This document shows, in pieces, positions 22,715 through 33,458 of a DNA stretch of 64,000 nucleotides; position 1 is the stretch's first letter; each line of letters begins with the position of its first letter. The DNA is taken from positions 394,128 to 458,127 of the forward strand of contig MNCI01025116.1 in the NCBI GenBank assembly GCA_015680685.1. Direction: 5' to 3'. The stretch comes from Gnetum montanum (lineage: Eukaryota > Streptophyta > Gnetopsida > Gnetales > Gnetaceae). The notes below the pieces were generated by a model that saw only the letters and a list, made by a program, of their open reading frames with translations, was not told the origin of the DNA and did no database searches. The position numbers and the translations under genes were made by a program.

Positions 22715-22732
22715 TGGCACTGTTGTCGGGGA
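22715..22732 (+). promoter_or_regulatory. tRNA-Asp primer binding site, element A
   Basis: TGGCACTGTTGTCGGGGA differs from the complement of the plant tRNA-Asp 3' end (TGGCGCCGTTGCCGGGGA) at three places, all consistent with CpG transitions. It begins one base after the LTR. The same primer type is usual for plant Athila/Tat gypsy elements. Confidence 0.8.
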
Positions 22733-22878
22733 CTGTTAGTCTTACATGCACTATCTAGTCTTAGCAAGATTATCATTCACTTCGTTGGAACAGACCCAAG
22801 ATAGTGAAATCTATGCATGCTAGGTAGTTTAAGTAAAGAATAAGGAACACCAGTTTAGTGGATTATCTAACATCCAAA

Positions 22879-24500
22879 ATGTCTTCTTCTCACAAACGAG
22901 ATGAAGCCAACCCATTGGTGTCGTAGGAATGTTGGGTGGTATACACACATCTATATGAGTATGTCCCCAACTTCACCTTTATCCTACATTAGGATGAGCA
23001 TCTACACTAGAGGGACATGAAGGGTAACATCATATTACCTCCTGATTGATCGGTTCCTGGAATGCTGCTTCAAAATCTTACCAGACTAGGCATTCAAGAC
23101 CATGATGTGGAATACATAATGGAGGATAATGACTACCGAGACTATTGTCCAACTGAGGCACAACGTGTATGGGACTGGCAACAAGTAGAATGCCATGAGC
23201 ACATAAAGGGGAAATAGTTCAATAACCCTTCATTTTCGCAAGTCCCACATGACAATGAGGACCCTTTCTTTCATGATTCCCATTCAGCCGAACCTTCTCC
23301 GATGCACTAGATCATTCATTCCATCATTCAAAGTAGGTAATCAAGTGACTCGGAGCCCCAGGATGATGGGGGGTCATGCAAGAAAAATCGTAGCAAGGGC
23401 AAGGATGGACGTGAAGATCAGGGCCATCATCAGAGTAGAGGGGGAGATCGACATTGAGGCGGTGGTAGTTTCCTTCCCTCTTCTCCATCTTCTTGCTCTA
23501 TTCTATCTTCACACAGTTCTAATTCTGATCACAACCTTGGTAGAAAGGATCAGGGTGATGGTGATTACAAGGGCCAAAGGGAATGACGTGTGGAACAGCA
23601 TGACCAATCACACGAGTCTCACTATCAAGAAAGGAGAGACAACCGAAATCATCATAGACATCGTGGCCATCAGTAGGACTATGACTCAGATGAACCACTT
23701 TTGGCTACTAGAAGTATGCTTAATATTGCTGAGGCAATTGAAATACCCAGTAGGCACTTAAAAGATAGTTAGATCAAGCACATTGACATGAACAACATCT
23801 CCAAATTTGAAAGGAGATATAATTATGATCCACAGACTCACTTGCAAGCGTTTCATGATGCTTGCACCCTGTAGAACATAGATAATGATTGGCAGAAACT
23901 TAAGCTATTTCCCCGCATACTCATCAAAAAAGCGGAAGATGGTATTGGTCTTTGGAGCTGGAATCAATCAGAAGATGGAGTATGATGCTAGAAATTTTTA
24001 ATGACAAGTACCAAACCTATTCCAGAGTGTTTAACTTGAGATGACAAATCTAGGGGTGGAAGCAAGGTGGTCATCAATCCTTGGATATAGCCATGAGAAA
24101 ATACTACTCATTGTTACATCGATGCCCTGGTCATGGCTACTCTCAGTAAGCACAGCTCTACCATAACATAGATGGACTCTGCTTTGAAACCAGAAAGACC
24201 CTTATCGGAGCTAAGGCCCCATCAACTGTGGCACTTAATTGAGCAGGTGGCTAAAGAAGAGGGGGAACTAAGAAAAAAGGAAAGTGCAGAAGAGTATAAT
24301 CGGGATCCTTCCATCTGAAAGAGGGAAGTCCGATTTTGTGAAGATGAGGGAGAATCACCACTAGATGCAATGCTGAACCATAAAATCTTTCCCCTACAAA
24401 AATTTTCTTCTAAAATATCAGCCAAGGTTGACAAGATATGGGACTCTTTGGATGAAAACTTTCAAAGTGTTTTGAAAATTGCAAAGGAGTCCAAAGAGTG
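22879..24500 (+). pseudogene. Element A gag, N-terminus and core
   Basis: ATG at 22879 gives MSSSHKRDEANPLVS then a stop. The start matches the gag starts at 38258 (+), 49541 (-) and 54789 (-), all beginning MSSS. Later pieces read YEYVPNFTFIL and GNIILPPD. The central retrotransposon gag core lies at 23820-24500 (HLQAFHDAC-like, then the ESLD..MRKYYSLLHRCPGHG region) with many stops. A 170-codon open frame at 23249-23761 overlaps gag in another phase and is compositional, not the gag frame. Gag would form the particle shell. Confidence 0.7.
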
Positions 24501-24618
24501 AAGTAATGATCACAATCGACATAGGAGAAAGGAAGCTAAACATGCCTACCATAAAGGTAAGGGAAACGTTGCTGTAGTAGAACAGGTTGTAGACTCTGAT
24601 ATAGAAGATGATGATGGG

Positions 24619-24654
24619 TGTGACATATGCCAATACAAACATCCTAAGGGGTGT
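24619..24654 (+). other. Gag zinc knuckle with short spacing
   Basis: CDICQYKHPKGC gives Cys-x2-Cys-x3-His-x3-Cys, two residues shorter than the usual Cys-x2-Cys-x4-His-x4-Cys. The same spacing occurs at 40094-40129 and at about 53034-53069. In element C near 47729-47770 the second Cys codon has become Tyr. A likely nucleic-acid-binding knuckle of gag. Confidence 0.55.
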
Positions 24655-24739
24655 TTTCTGGTGGTGTTGCATCTACAAGAGTCTAGGATGTATGCATTGA
24701 ATCCTCGCTTGGCAAAGAGGAAAACACCCCAAAAATTAC

Positions 24740-25380
24740 CTTATCCACAAGGTAATCCCAAGTAGTTCCACCAGCAACAAGGTTATTATCCAAGTGGAAC
24801 ACCGCTACAACCTTACGAATATTTCCAGCAATGGCAGCATCCACAATTGTGGGGGATGCCACCTCTAAGGCAGTAGTACCCTTATCGGCAACTAGACCCT
24901 TATGGGTACTATGTTCAGTAACCAGTCTCCCACAGGACTCTTCTAGTTACATGACTTTTCAAAATCATTACTACCCCCCAAAATACTTCTGAATATAGTC
25001 TCCATAACCTAGGGGGAGAATCCACATCTCTACTATCCTTCATCACCTTCTCCTACCATCCCTACTCATCAACCCCCCACTCAGCTACCTCTTGCTCCAC
25101 CTATGTAGGAAGAAATACTACCATAGCCACAACAACATAATGCTACGAGGGCTGTTAAGTTACAACCAGCTTCTCAGCTGAGTGTACCGGAAGTGAAACC
25201 ATGAAAACGTCTCTTTTTCTGGCCCAATCCTCCAAACATACCCTCGCATTCACTTGTGGCCAATGCCTCTAAACCTTCAATTGCTTCCATCATTCCAACC
25301 TTCAAGCAACCTTCAAACCAAACACCTCCTAAGGTATAACCTAGCATGCTCACACACACTGTGATGAACTAGACAAAGGC
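24740..25380 (+). pseudogene. Pro/Gln/Tyr-rich linker between gag and protease
   Basis: Translation in the gag frame gives low-complexity sequence such as YYPSGTPLQPYEYFQQWQ, YPYRQLDPYGYYVQ and runs of Pro and Thr, with stops. The same linker is clean over 147 codons in element B (40331-40774). It has no fold I recognise and resembles a disordered, prion-like linker. Confidence 0.55.
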
Positions 25381-25389
25381 AAGCCATCT

Positions 25390-25950
25390 TCCTCGGAAAT
25401 TAACTGATCCAGGAAGTCCCCTCATCTATCTTCAAGTGGCAAGAAATGAGCCATGTAAAGCTATTTTGGATTTGGGGTCAGGCATCAACTTGATTTCACA
25501 TGACATGTACAAGACTTAGAACCTCCCCTTGTTGAAGAAAAGTAACATTTGGCTTGAGCTGGTAGACTAATCCATTACTGTTCCCTTAGGATTGGTGGAA
25601 GATATTATAACCACCGTTTGTGGGTGGTCCTATCCTACTGACTTCCTAATCATTCATGTTGAGGATTACAAGGGAAATTTTCCAATCATAATGGGAAGAG
25701 CCTAGCTTAGCATGGTGGATGCACAATTAGGACTCTAAGATCTTTCTCTTAAAATTTCAAAAAAAATCCTTTTGGAAAGATTGAGAAGAAGCGTGTCCCA
25801 TGCATCACGTATAGTGACTCTGGGTGTAACTATGTGTAGCAACTATGGTCTGCTAAGCAGACATCTATTCAAGAATGTAGTCAATGTGTCAAAGAAACAC
25901 AAGTTCAACGATGCCTATATGCAGTAGCCATGAATCAAGAAGGAACCTAG
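25390..25950 (+). pseudogene. Element A aspartic protease
   Basis: The active-site block KAILDLGSGINLISHDMY lies at about 25457-25510, with the catalytic Asp codon at 25469-25471. Then follow SITVPLGLVEDIITTVCGWS and FPIIMGRA, which match the flap and the C-terminal ILGRPF region of plant gypsy proteases. In-frame stops are present. It would cut the Gag-Pol polyprotein. The block order matches element B (40900-41383) and element C (46960-46540). Confidence 0.8.
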
Positions 25951-25953
25951 TGG

Positions 25954-27000
25954 TTGACAGCTAACTCTAATAGCAGCACTTTATACATGGAACCATATGA
26001 GGGGCTTGTATGCACCTATATAGGGAGCATGGATAAATTGGGAAAGGTTCATCAACAAGTCTCCACTGTTGATGAAAGTGATGATTGGGGAAAGCTACAG
26101 ATCCTTGAAAGTTTTAAAAAGGAGCCTTTGGTACTCAAATCCTTACCAACCAATTTGGAATATGCATTTTTTGTAGAATGGCAAGCTGGTAATTATCAAT
26201 GTCACTCTTTCTCTTGAATAGAAGAAGCAGTTGCTAAAGATGGTGAAAAAATGGAAGGCCACTTTTGCATGATCATATCTTGAATTAATAGAAGTTGATC
26301 CCAGGGTATGCCAACATTAGATTTATATGACTCCTCCATGAAGCCACAATGACAACCATAAAGGTAATTGAACCCCAAACTGAAGCAAGTAGTCAAGGAT
26401 GAAATTAAGTAGTTTCTAAAAGCAAGGTTCATCTATTCCATTGTAGATAGTGAATGGGTTAGCCCACTCATTATTGTGCCAAAGAAGGATGGAAAATGGA
26501 GGGTCTATATAGATTTTCAACTACTAAACATGGCTACCTTCAAGGATCACTTCCCACTCCCATTTGTGAACCAAGTGTTGGATACCATTGCAGGGAATTG
26601 TTACTATAGCTTTTTGGATGGTTATAGTGGCTATAACCAAATCAAAATTGCACCCGAAGACTAGGTAAAGACAACATTTACAAGTCCCTGGGGGAATTTT
26701 ACATATAAGAAGATGCCCTTTGGCCTGTGCAATGCACCTGCAACTTTCCAATGCCTTGTCCTCAGCATCTTTCAGCAACAAATTGGCAATGGGGTAGAAG
26801 TCTTCATGGATGACTTTTCTACCTATGAAGCAATGTTTGAACAAGCCTTGGACCACCTTGAGAAAGTTTTGAAAAGATGTGTGGAAACTAATCTATGACT
26901 CAATTGGCAAAATAGTCACCTAATGGTCACTAATTCCAAACAGGGAACCTAGATGTTTTAGGGCACTGCATTTCACAAGCAGGGATTAGTGTAGATCCTG
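25954..27000 (+). pseudogene. Element A reverse transcriptase
   Basis: A spacer (25954-26217) with SLPTNLEYAFFVEW leads into RT. The Athila-type RT core reads KKDGKWRVYIDFQLLN, KDHFPLPFVNQVLDTIAG, SFLDGYSGYNQIKIAPED, then MPFGLCNAPATFQ and the catalytic FMDD at about 26803-26814, followed by DHLEKVLKRC. Stops occur at about 26662 and 26896. Canonical RT motifs are present despite these stops. The strand and order fit the gypsy pol. Confidence 0.88.
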
Positions 27001-27059
27001 AAAAAAATCAGGGTCATCCAAGGAATCACCAGTTAACCAAGCACTGTAAAAGATTTCTG

Positions 27060-27610
27060 GTCATTCCTTGACCACACTGGTTACTACCGATGCTTCATCA
27101 AGAATTTCTCAAATATTTCCAAGTTGTTGGTGAAACTCAAAGAAAGTTGCTCCATTTGTTTGGACTAGGGAATGTGAATCTACATTCCAAACACTTAAAG
27201 AGAAACTCATAGAAACTCCAATTCTATGGGCACTTGACTGGTCTAGACCCTTCCACATCATGATGAATGCATCTAACTATGCATTGGGAGCTGTGCTTAC
27301 ATAGTGGGATGACTAGCGATGCCCATATTATATCCACTATGCAAGCTATAGCATTGTGGGTGCTCAGCTCAACTACACCACCACTAAAAAGGAATTAATG
27401 GCAGTGGTGTTCACCTTGGAAAAATTCTGGTGTTTGTACATACTAACCATAGTGCCATCTAGTTCCTGATGAACGAACCAATGGTGAGCCCCCATATCAT
27501 ACGGTGGCTTGTGATCCTTTAGGAATTTGACCTTACTATGGTAGACAGGAAGGGAACTGAGAATGTGGTTGCTAACCACTTCTCTCTAGAAGAGGAGGAG
27601 TCACTCTTCG
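27060..27610 (+). pseudogene. Element A RNase H
   Basis: The region after RT contains FIKNFSNISKLL, then ESTFQTLKEKLIETPIL and MMNASNYALGAVL, then NYTTTKKELMAVVFTLEKF. Families of this kind normally have Asp in the DASNYA position. Here it is Asn, a likely loss of a catalytic residue by a G-to-A change. Element C keeps Asp at this place (IDASNYIFGAML). Several stops also break the frame. Confidence 0.75.
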
Positions 27611-27714
27611 ACCAATTTCCAAATGAACTCCTCTTCGCTAAAGCAATCAATATGTAGATGCCCAAAGAATTACCTTAGTTCGGCCACATCCTCACCTATC
27701 TCACAACCCAAGAA

Positions 27715-28925
27715 TTACCAAAGGAGTGGGATCATCGACAGAAACAATAGTTTCTTCACAAAGCCAAGCACTTCATGAAAATCAACGGATACCTTGATAA
27801 GGTTTGTGCAGAAGGCTTGGTTTGATAGTGTGTCCCTAATGAAGATACACTTCACGTCCTTCAAGATGCTTGTGAGGGCCCTTGTGGGGGCCACTATGCT
27901 AGACAATGCACAACCATTAAGATTTTGCGTGCAGGATACTATTGGCCTACACTCTTCAAAGATGCACAATGGTTTGTCCGCTCCTATGAATGATGTCAGA
28001 GAGATGGTGGGATAACTACACAAATGGAGAAACCTCAATAGTGGATGTAGCCACTAGAACCCTTTGATATTTGGGGCATCGACTTCATGGGTCCCATCAC
28101 ACCCATGTCCAATGGGAAGGTGTAGATCATCATCGTTGTAGACTACTACACTAAGTGGGTAGAGGTGACAATCATCACCGACTGTTCCTCAAACATAGCC
28201 GCATGGTTTGTGTAACAACAAATCATGAATAGGTTTGGAGTGCCATGTGCACTCATTTCAGACAATGGAACTCATTTCACAGGCACCACTTTTTGTAAAC
28301 TCATACAACACTTGGGGTTTAACCATAAATTTACAACACCTTATCACCCCAAGCCAATGGGCAAGTCGAAGTTACCAATAGGGAGATTACCAAAATTCTC
28401 ACTAGAACCATTAGTAAATATAGAAGGGACTGGAGCACAAAACTTAATGATGCCCTATTGGCCTATCGCTCGACATGGAAACTTCCTATAGGTTACTCTC
28501 CTTACGAGTTAGTGTACGAGAAACTACCGAAACTTCCAGTCTAGGCAGAACTGTGAACACTATCTACAACCAGTGACTTGGGTCTTGACTTTCCACTAGC
28601 ACAACTAGAATGACTTATCAACTTGAGTGTGCTAGATGAGAATTGACTAGTAGCTTTATTATCAAATGAGATACACAAGGCCTATAATAAAAAAAATCAT
28701 GATCTTAGGATTTGAAACTGGAACCCCACACATGCACTGCAATGTACTAAGTTTCAAACATTATGGGAGGGGCCTTATATTGTCTCCAAAACCCTCCCAT
28801 CTGGAGCCTTGCTTATACAGAAACCTGAGGACCCCAAGAAAACATAGTTAGTCAATAGGCAAAAATTAAAACCTTTCTGCAAACTCCATCAAACTAGTGC
28901 TACAACAATATCGTCATAGGGACAA
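27715..28925 (+). pseudogene. Element A integrase
   Basis: Upstream zinc-domain remnants (GHYAR, YYWPTLFKDAQWFV) precede the catalytic core, GIDFMGPITPMSNGK with the first Asp at 28081-28083. SDNGTHFTGTTF has the second Asp at 28261-28263. The third, Glu (28368-28370), is in the next frame because one base is missing near 28350. Allowing for that, the spacing is the expected D-35-E. The C-terminal part ends with WEGPYIVSKTLPSGALLIQ, a GPY-type module. It would join element DNA to the genome. Stops and the shift make it inactive. Confidence 0.85.
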
Positions 28926-30410
28926 CCTCGTTCCATTTTTCGGGTCTCCCCCTTCTAGCCTAGTCATGGGGGAGACCATCATCCATGCTAACCTACTCTA
29001 CTAGCTCCTCACTATTATTGAAACTTTTTTGTTTTATACTTTTTTTTACAAAATCGTTCATATGTTTGCCCATTCTTGCTTAGTTTTTCCTTCTTTATTT
29101 ACTTCTCTATTTTTGTGTGTGTTTACTTTTATATGTGTGCGTGTGCGTGCTTAATTTCTAGTTATTTTACTAATAAATTATCTTATTTTCATCATATGTA
29201 CTGGTGCGGTTGTTTCTCATTGCGATGGCTTGTGTGATATGGTCAACCTATTATATCTAGCTCCCACCCTGGCATTGTTGTTCTAGGAAGTTACGTATAC
29301 TTTCATCTCATAAAATAGGCAGTGAGTCCATGTCATCCACCCATTCATCCACTCCGTGGGTTTCCTTCTTTTGGAAAAATGCAAATCCCCTTCAATTAAA
29401 AACATTTTAATTAATTTGTGACTTCTATATTTCCTAGACTTGAGGATGACCCAATGGTTTGAATAGGGTGTGATTTCAAGGGGAATGCAACATTCTTCAT
29501 ACTTTTCTATTCCCTAGTTTGCAAAAGTATCCTCACAGATTTCTTACCACTTCAAGTTCTCTCATACTTGGAAGTTCCTTGGCAATTTGGTTTTGCATGG
29601 TGTGGTCCTCATTGAAAGAAAAGAAAACATGAGGATTCAAAGCACACCCCTTGGTCAAATGCATGCAAAAATGCATGGGTCTTTGCATGGTATGGTTCCC
29701 AAAAAGAAAAAAATAAAAATAATAAAAATATATGGGAATTCAAAGCACATCCCTTAGACCACCACTAATGGGCTACAAGCACTAGTTATGACACTTACTT
29801 CATCCCCTCTAACTTAGCCCCTTTCTCACTTTCTTTCTCTCACTCATGTTGGAGTGGTGGTTATTTGTGGGTGCATTCTTATACTCCTAGGGATGGACGA
29901 GTCTGCGCATGTTGCTGCAATGTCACTGTATGTGGTTGGTTTTGGGTCTGAATTGGGGATGGATCCTACCATGTCACTTAACCACAAATTTTACATAGGG
30001 TTTCATATGACCAACAATCGAAATTCCATTTCTCACTCCTCTCTCTTCACTCATTTCTCTCCATGACTCAACTCACTGCCAGTTTTATGTTTGGATTGTT
30101 TGTTGTGATTTGTGTGAACTCCTAATGCTTCGACAGGTTCTCATGGATGTGAGTATTAACTCGTGGTCACCATTCATTGAATATGGGGTCCACGGACTCT
30201 AGTGTTGATGATATGCAAGGGCTACTAAGGCTATTTCCTGCTATGGGGAGGACCCACTTGCATATCCTTTGGTTCCGTTTGTTAGTCTCCTATCCTCTTG
30301 ATATTGTTGGTTGATTGTTTCTACACTAACCATCGCACACATTCTTCTCCGTAGAGTTCTATCGCACACATTCTTCTCTGCAGAGTTCTATCTCATGACA
30401 TTCTACAACA
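28926..30410 (+). other. Post-pol spacer of element A
   Basis: A T-rich run after the integrase, a GAGTCCATGTCATCC block and a TTCAAAGCACACCCCTTGG block recur in B (41400-42780) and, inverted, in C (35719-37356), so this is shared family sequence. No protein domain is visible. A 70-codon frame at 29854-30066 has no known motif. A 29-base unit is duplicated at 30332-30389. Confidence 0.5.
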
Positions 30411-30419
30411 AAGTTAGGC

Positions 30420-32270
30420 TCGCAGATAATTGCAGAACACATACGTGAGATTTGATAGTCACTCTTGAGCCAACAAGAGCGATTTGTAGAAATTGGTGGA
30501 GGAGAAGACCCTTCAGTCTATCGCCTTGCGATGAGCCATCTTGAGCAAGTGGCTCGATCGGTGAGTATGCTAGAGGGAGCAGGGTCATTATTTTTTATTA
30601 CTCATATGCAAGTACTTGCAAGAAATGATCCCAATGTCTAAGAAGTGATGGTGTCCATCCAAAAATTATCTCTTGAATTCAAAAAATGTCGCTACCTTTT
30701 CGATATGCTTAGAGGATAGAGAGGGGGCAATTATCCTAGTGATGTAGCACTAGGAATAAGAAATTACGGCTGAACTAGTTGCTGACATAATTTCTATGGC
30801 CCTTAATGCATCTATAATGCTTGTACCAGATGTACATGGACTTGAAGATGTACAGACATCCATAGGAACTTCATGTAGTAGGATCAATGCAACCCAACAT
30901 GAAGAATTATTAGACCAACTGATGGGAATCGGGCAACCACTTTTAGATGTCTTTGATCTTCTGGATAATATTACTACGACCTAGTTGGAGCTGCACTCAA
31001 TAAGGGGTAAGTGTCTCATATTGGAGGGGCAACTTGAAGCAATGAAAGTGGATTATTAATGCTTGGAAATGGAAGTTTCCCAATTAAGGGTCCAATTTGC
31101 TGATCCAACTCTCCTCAACCACAGACTCACCAAAGATGAAACTTTTCAACAGCTTCAAACCAAACTTCAAACAATTGAGGATGAGTGAGAGTCAACAATC
31201 TTTGACAAGTCCTTGATAGATGCTCATGCATACCATCTAAAAAAGGACTTGGTAGAGGTTTGCCAGGAGAATGTCAGGTTAACTATAGAAGTTCATCACC
31301 TGCGTAATGTTGATGTTCAAAATTAACACATGAAAAATTTTATCCACCAACAATAGGAGGAGCTAGCCAAGGTGAACAGTGATGTGAGGAGATTAGCTAC
31401 TGAAAATCATAATCTATCTATGGAGGAAGTTCAAGCCTTATGACAAAAATCATCTATTGAAATCACCGCTTGGAGAAATGAAGCCCTTAAGTTTTGAAAA
31501 AGTTAAAAATCACTATAGGGACCAAGTGGGATTGTAGAAAGAAGTAAATGAAAAAGAGATTCAAGTCACAAAGGCTAAAATGAACTAAGTGCTCTAGTAG
31601 CTCCGAGAAGGGGGCGAGGTATGGCAACCCATCTTCGATGGATTGAATGCCTACAACCAGGTTGAGATCCACCTCAAGGAGCTACAAATTGAAGAAATGA
31701 CAGAATACATGGAGTTGGTCAATCTTTGATATGCAAACCTAGCTATGCTAACAGCCAGTATGCCGCGGTCTAACTTGGGAAAGCAAGTCACCACCTTGTA
31801 TTCTTTATACAAGGGTGAGTTGCAAGCACATAAAATGACAAAATAGAAGTTGGAAATAGCAAATGTAGAACTCGAGGTTCTACACACTCATTTTGAAGGA
31901 CACCGTGCAATTGTAGAGAACTTGGCCTGACGAGTGAATGACTACTAGTAGATGCAAACATTAATCCAAGCATTCAATATCAAATGAAAATAGTTCATTG
32001 CCTAGTTTATCAATTTAAAAGAACTCTTTCCTACACTTCCATGTCCTTGGGATGTTCCAGTTCTAGCACACATTGGTGAAGCTTCTTGAACAATGAATGA
32101 TCCCAGAAGCAAAGAAGAGAAAATGAGGGCTTTGTTGGAGGCCTTTCGGTTGCCTCCAGAAGTTGTATCTGCTATAGGACAACCATATTTCACATCACAG
32201 TCACCGCATGCACTAGAGGCTGGTGAAGGCCTATCAGAACCACTGCCACCAAGGACAGTGTGACCTTCTT
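30420..32270 (+). pseudogene. Third ORF of element A, coiled-coil-like, unknown
   Basis: After pol, a sense-strand frame can be followed for about 600 codons with about two dozen stops: QQERFVEIGGGEDPSVYRLA, MQVLARNDPN, then helix-rich parts (ETFQQLQTKLQTIEDE, ELAKVNSDVRRLATENHNLS, FDGLNAYNQVEIHLKELQI, YSLYKGELQAHKMTK), and finally CPWDVPVLAHIGEA. Spacing of Leu, Glu and Lys suggests long coiled coils. I see no signal peptide or membrane segment, so it is unlike the env-like ORF described in Athila. The end recurs at 230-490. It occupies the env position, but its role is unknown. Confidence 0.5.
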
Positions 32271-32493
32271 CAGCAACTTTAGCATCTTTCGGCATAGTGG
32301 AAAATCTAGGATCATCAAGGTGTTTAATTTTTTCTCTAAACATCACCATTTTATAATTCATTCTTCTCCATACACTCAAAAACTTGGTATGTCAATAAAG
32401 TTAGTGTCTATGTAGATATTTTTCATCATGTGTGTTGTAATAACTTCATACCTTCCAAATTGTAATAAACTCAAGGACAAGTTTTCACACAAT

Positions 32494-32503
32494 CATGGGG
32501 GTA
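32494..32503 (+). promoter_or_regulatory. Element A polypurine tract
   Basis: CATGGGGGTA directly precedes TGATGAAG of the 3' LTR. The same string at 729-738 precedes another family LTR, and its complement lies beside the minus LTR at 35718 as CCCCATGAC. It primes plus-strand synthesis. Confidence 0.8.
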
Positions 32504-33458
32504 TGATGAAGTGTTCAGCCGATACATTGACTAGGCTACGTATACGTAGCCTCGTATACACGGCTGTGTCGACATGGCCCTGCTAACACATCTATCCATG
32601 CATTAACATGACCTCATTTATGCAGAGTCTGTCTCTAGCTATAAATAAGTGTGCAACCACAACACTTAGGCATATTTTAGAGTAGTTGTAGCCAAAATTT
32701 TGCAGTTTGTTCTTGTAAGAGTTAGAATATTTTCCCAAGTGCCTGCAACAGGTGTGAGAAAGGTGTATGATGCTTTATTCGAGCACTAATGTACCTGAGC
32801 CCATTGGCATGACCCGCAATACAGATGAGCTTTTTAAGCATTCCTTGTAGCATTTGGATTTAATTATTTAAGCATTCAAATAGTTTAATATTCCAGCACT
32901 TTAATAATTTCTTAAGTCTTCATTGTTATCACTTTACCATATTTCTCTTTTATATTGTGTAAAAACCATAAGTATGACCGTCTCGAATGTAAAGCCAACA
33001 CTTCACAACCCAGTGACACTTAATGTCTGGTAACCCAGCAATGGTTAGGGGNCCCAACACTTCACAACCCAGTGACACTTAATGTCTAGTAACCCAGCAA
33101 TGGTTAGGGGATGCTTAGTATGTGCATGGAAGATGGGATTGGTTGCTTATGCTAGGGAGAGTTAAGAGATAGAATAGAACAATTATAGATTACGCAACAT
33201 TCTATTGCTTACATTTCAAGAATCAAATCTTAGAAGATAAAAAGGAAAACCAATAAAAATCATTTGCCTCAATCTCACTTAACCATCACATTAGAACATC
33301 ACAAGTGAGGTTGGGAAGACAATGACTATTCTAACATAAGGTTTTGCTGGCTAGAGTTCGATGTATGCAAGTGCTTACAATCTATGGAATTCGACTGAGT
33401 CACGTTTGAACACCCATGATTCGTATGGTTGGGCGTAGGGGTACCTCGCCACTCATCA
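32504..33458 (+). repeat. Element A 3' LTR, with a 57-bp duplication around an N
   Basis: It pairs with 21815-22713. The extra length (955 against 899) is explained by a 57-base direct repeat (32995-33051 and 33054-33110) that flanks an N at 33052. The 5' LTR has one copy. Without the repeat the LTRs are nearly equal in length. The N suggests an assembly join rather than a biological duplication. The LTR ends CTCGCCACTCATCA. Confidence 0.85.

Larger units (their letters stand above)
21815..33458 (+). mobile_element. Gypsy element A (Athila/Tat type), full length, decayed
   Basis: Two LTRs (21815-22713 and 32504-33458) enclose gag, protease, RT, RNase H, integrase and a 3.5-kb region after pol with a third ORF. 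The tRNA-Asp primer site directly follows the 5' LTR and a GGGGGTA purine tract directly precedes the 3' LTR. All genes have stops. LTR differences are mostly transitions, roughly one in ten bases by eye and more in U3, so it is an old insertion. The 5-base flanks (CTTTG left, TTTTA right) do not form a clear target duplication. Confidence 0.85.

Noticed and set aside
23249-23761. 170-codon plus-strand open frame within element A gag
   Set aside because: It is out of phase with the gag frame defined by the MSSS start and by sister copies, has biased composition and no domain. It is treated as a shadow.
32002-32379. 125-codon minus-strand open frame
   Set aside because: It is antisense to the conserved end of the third ORF of element A and has no recognisable motif.
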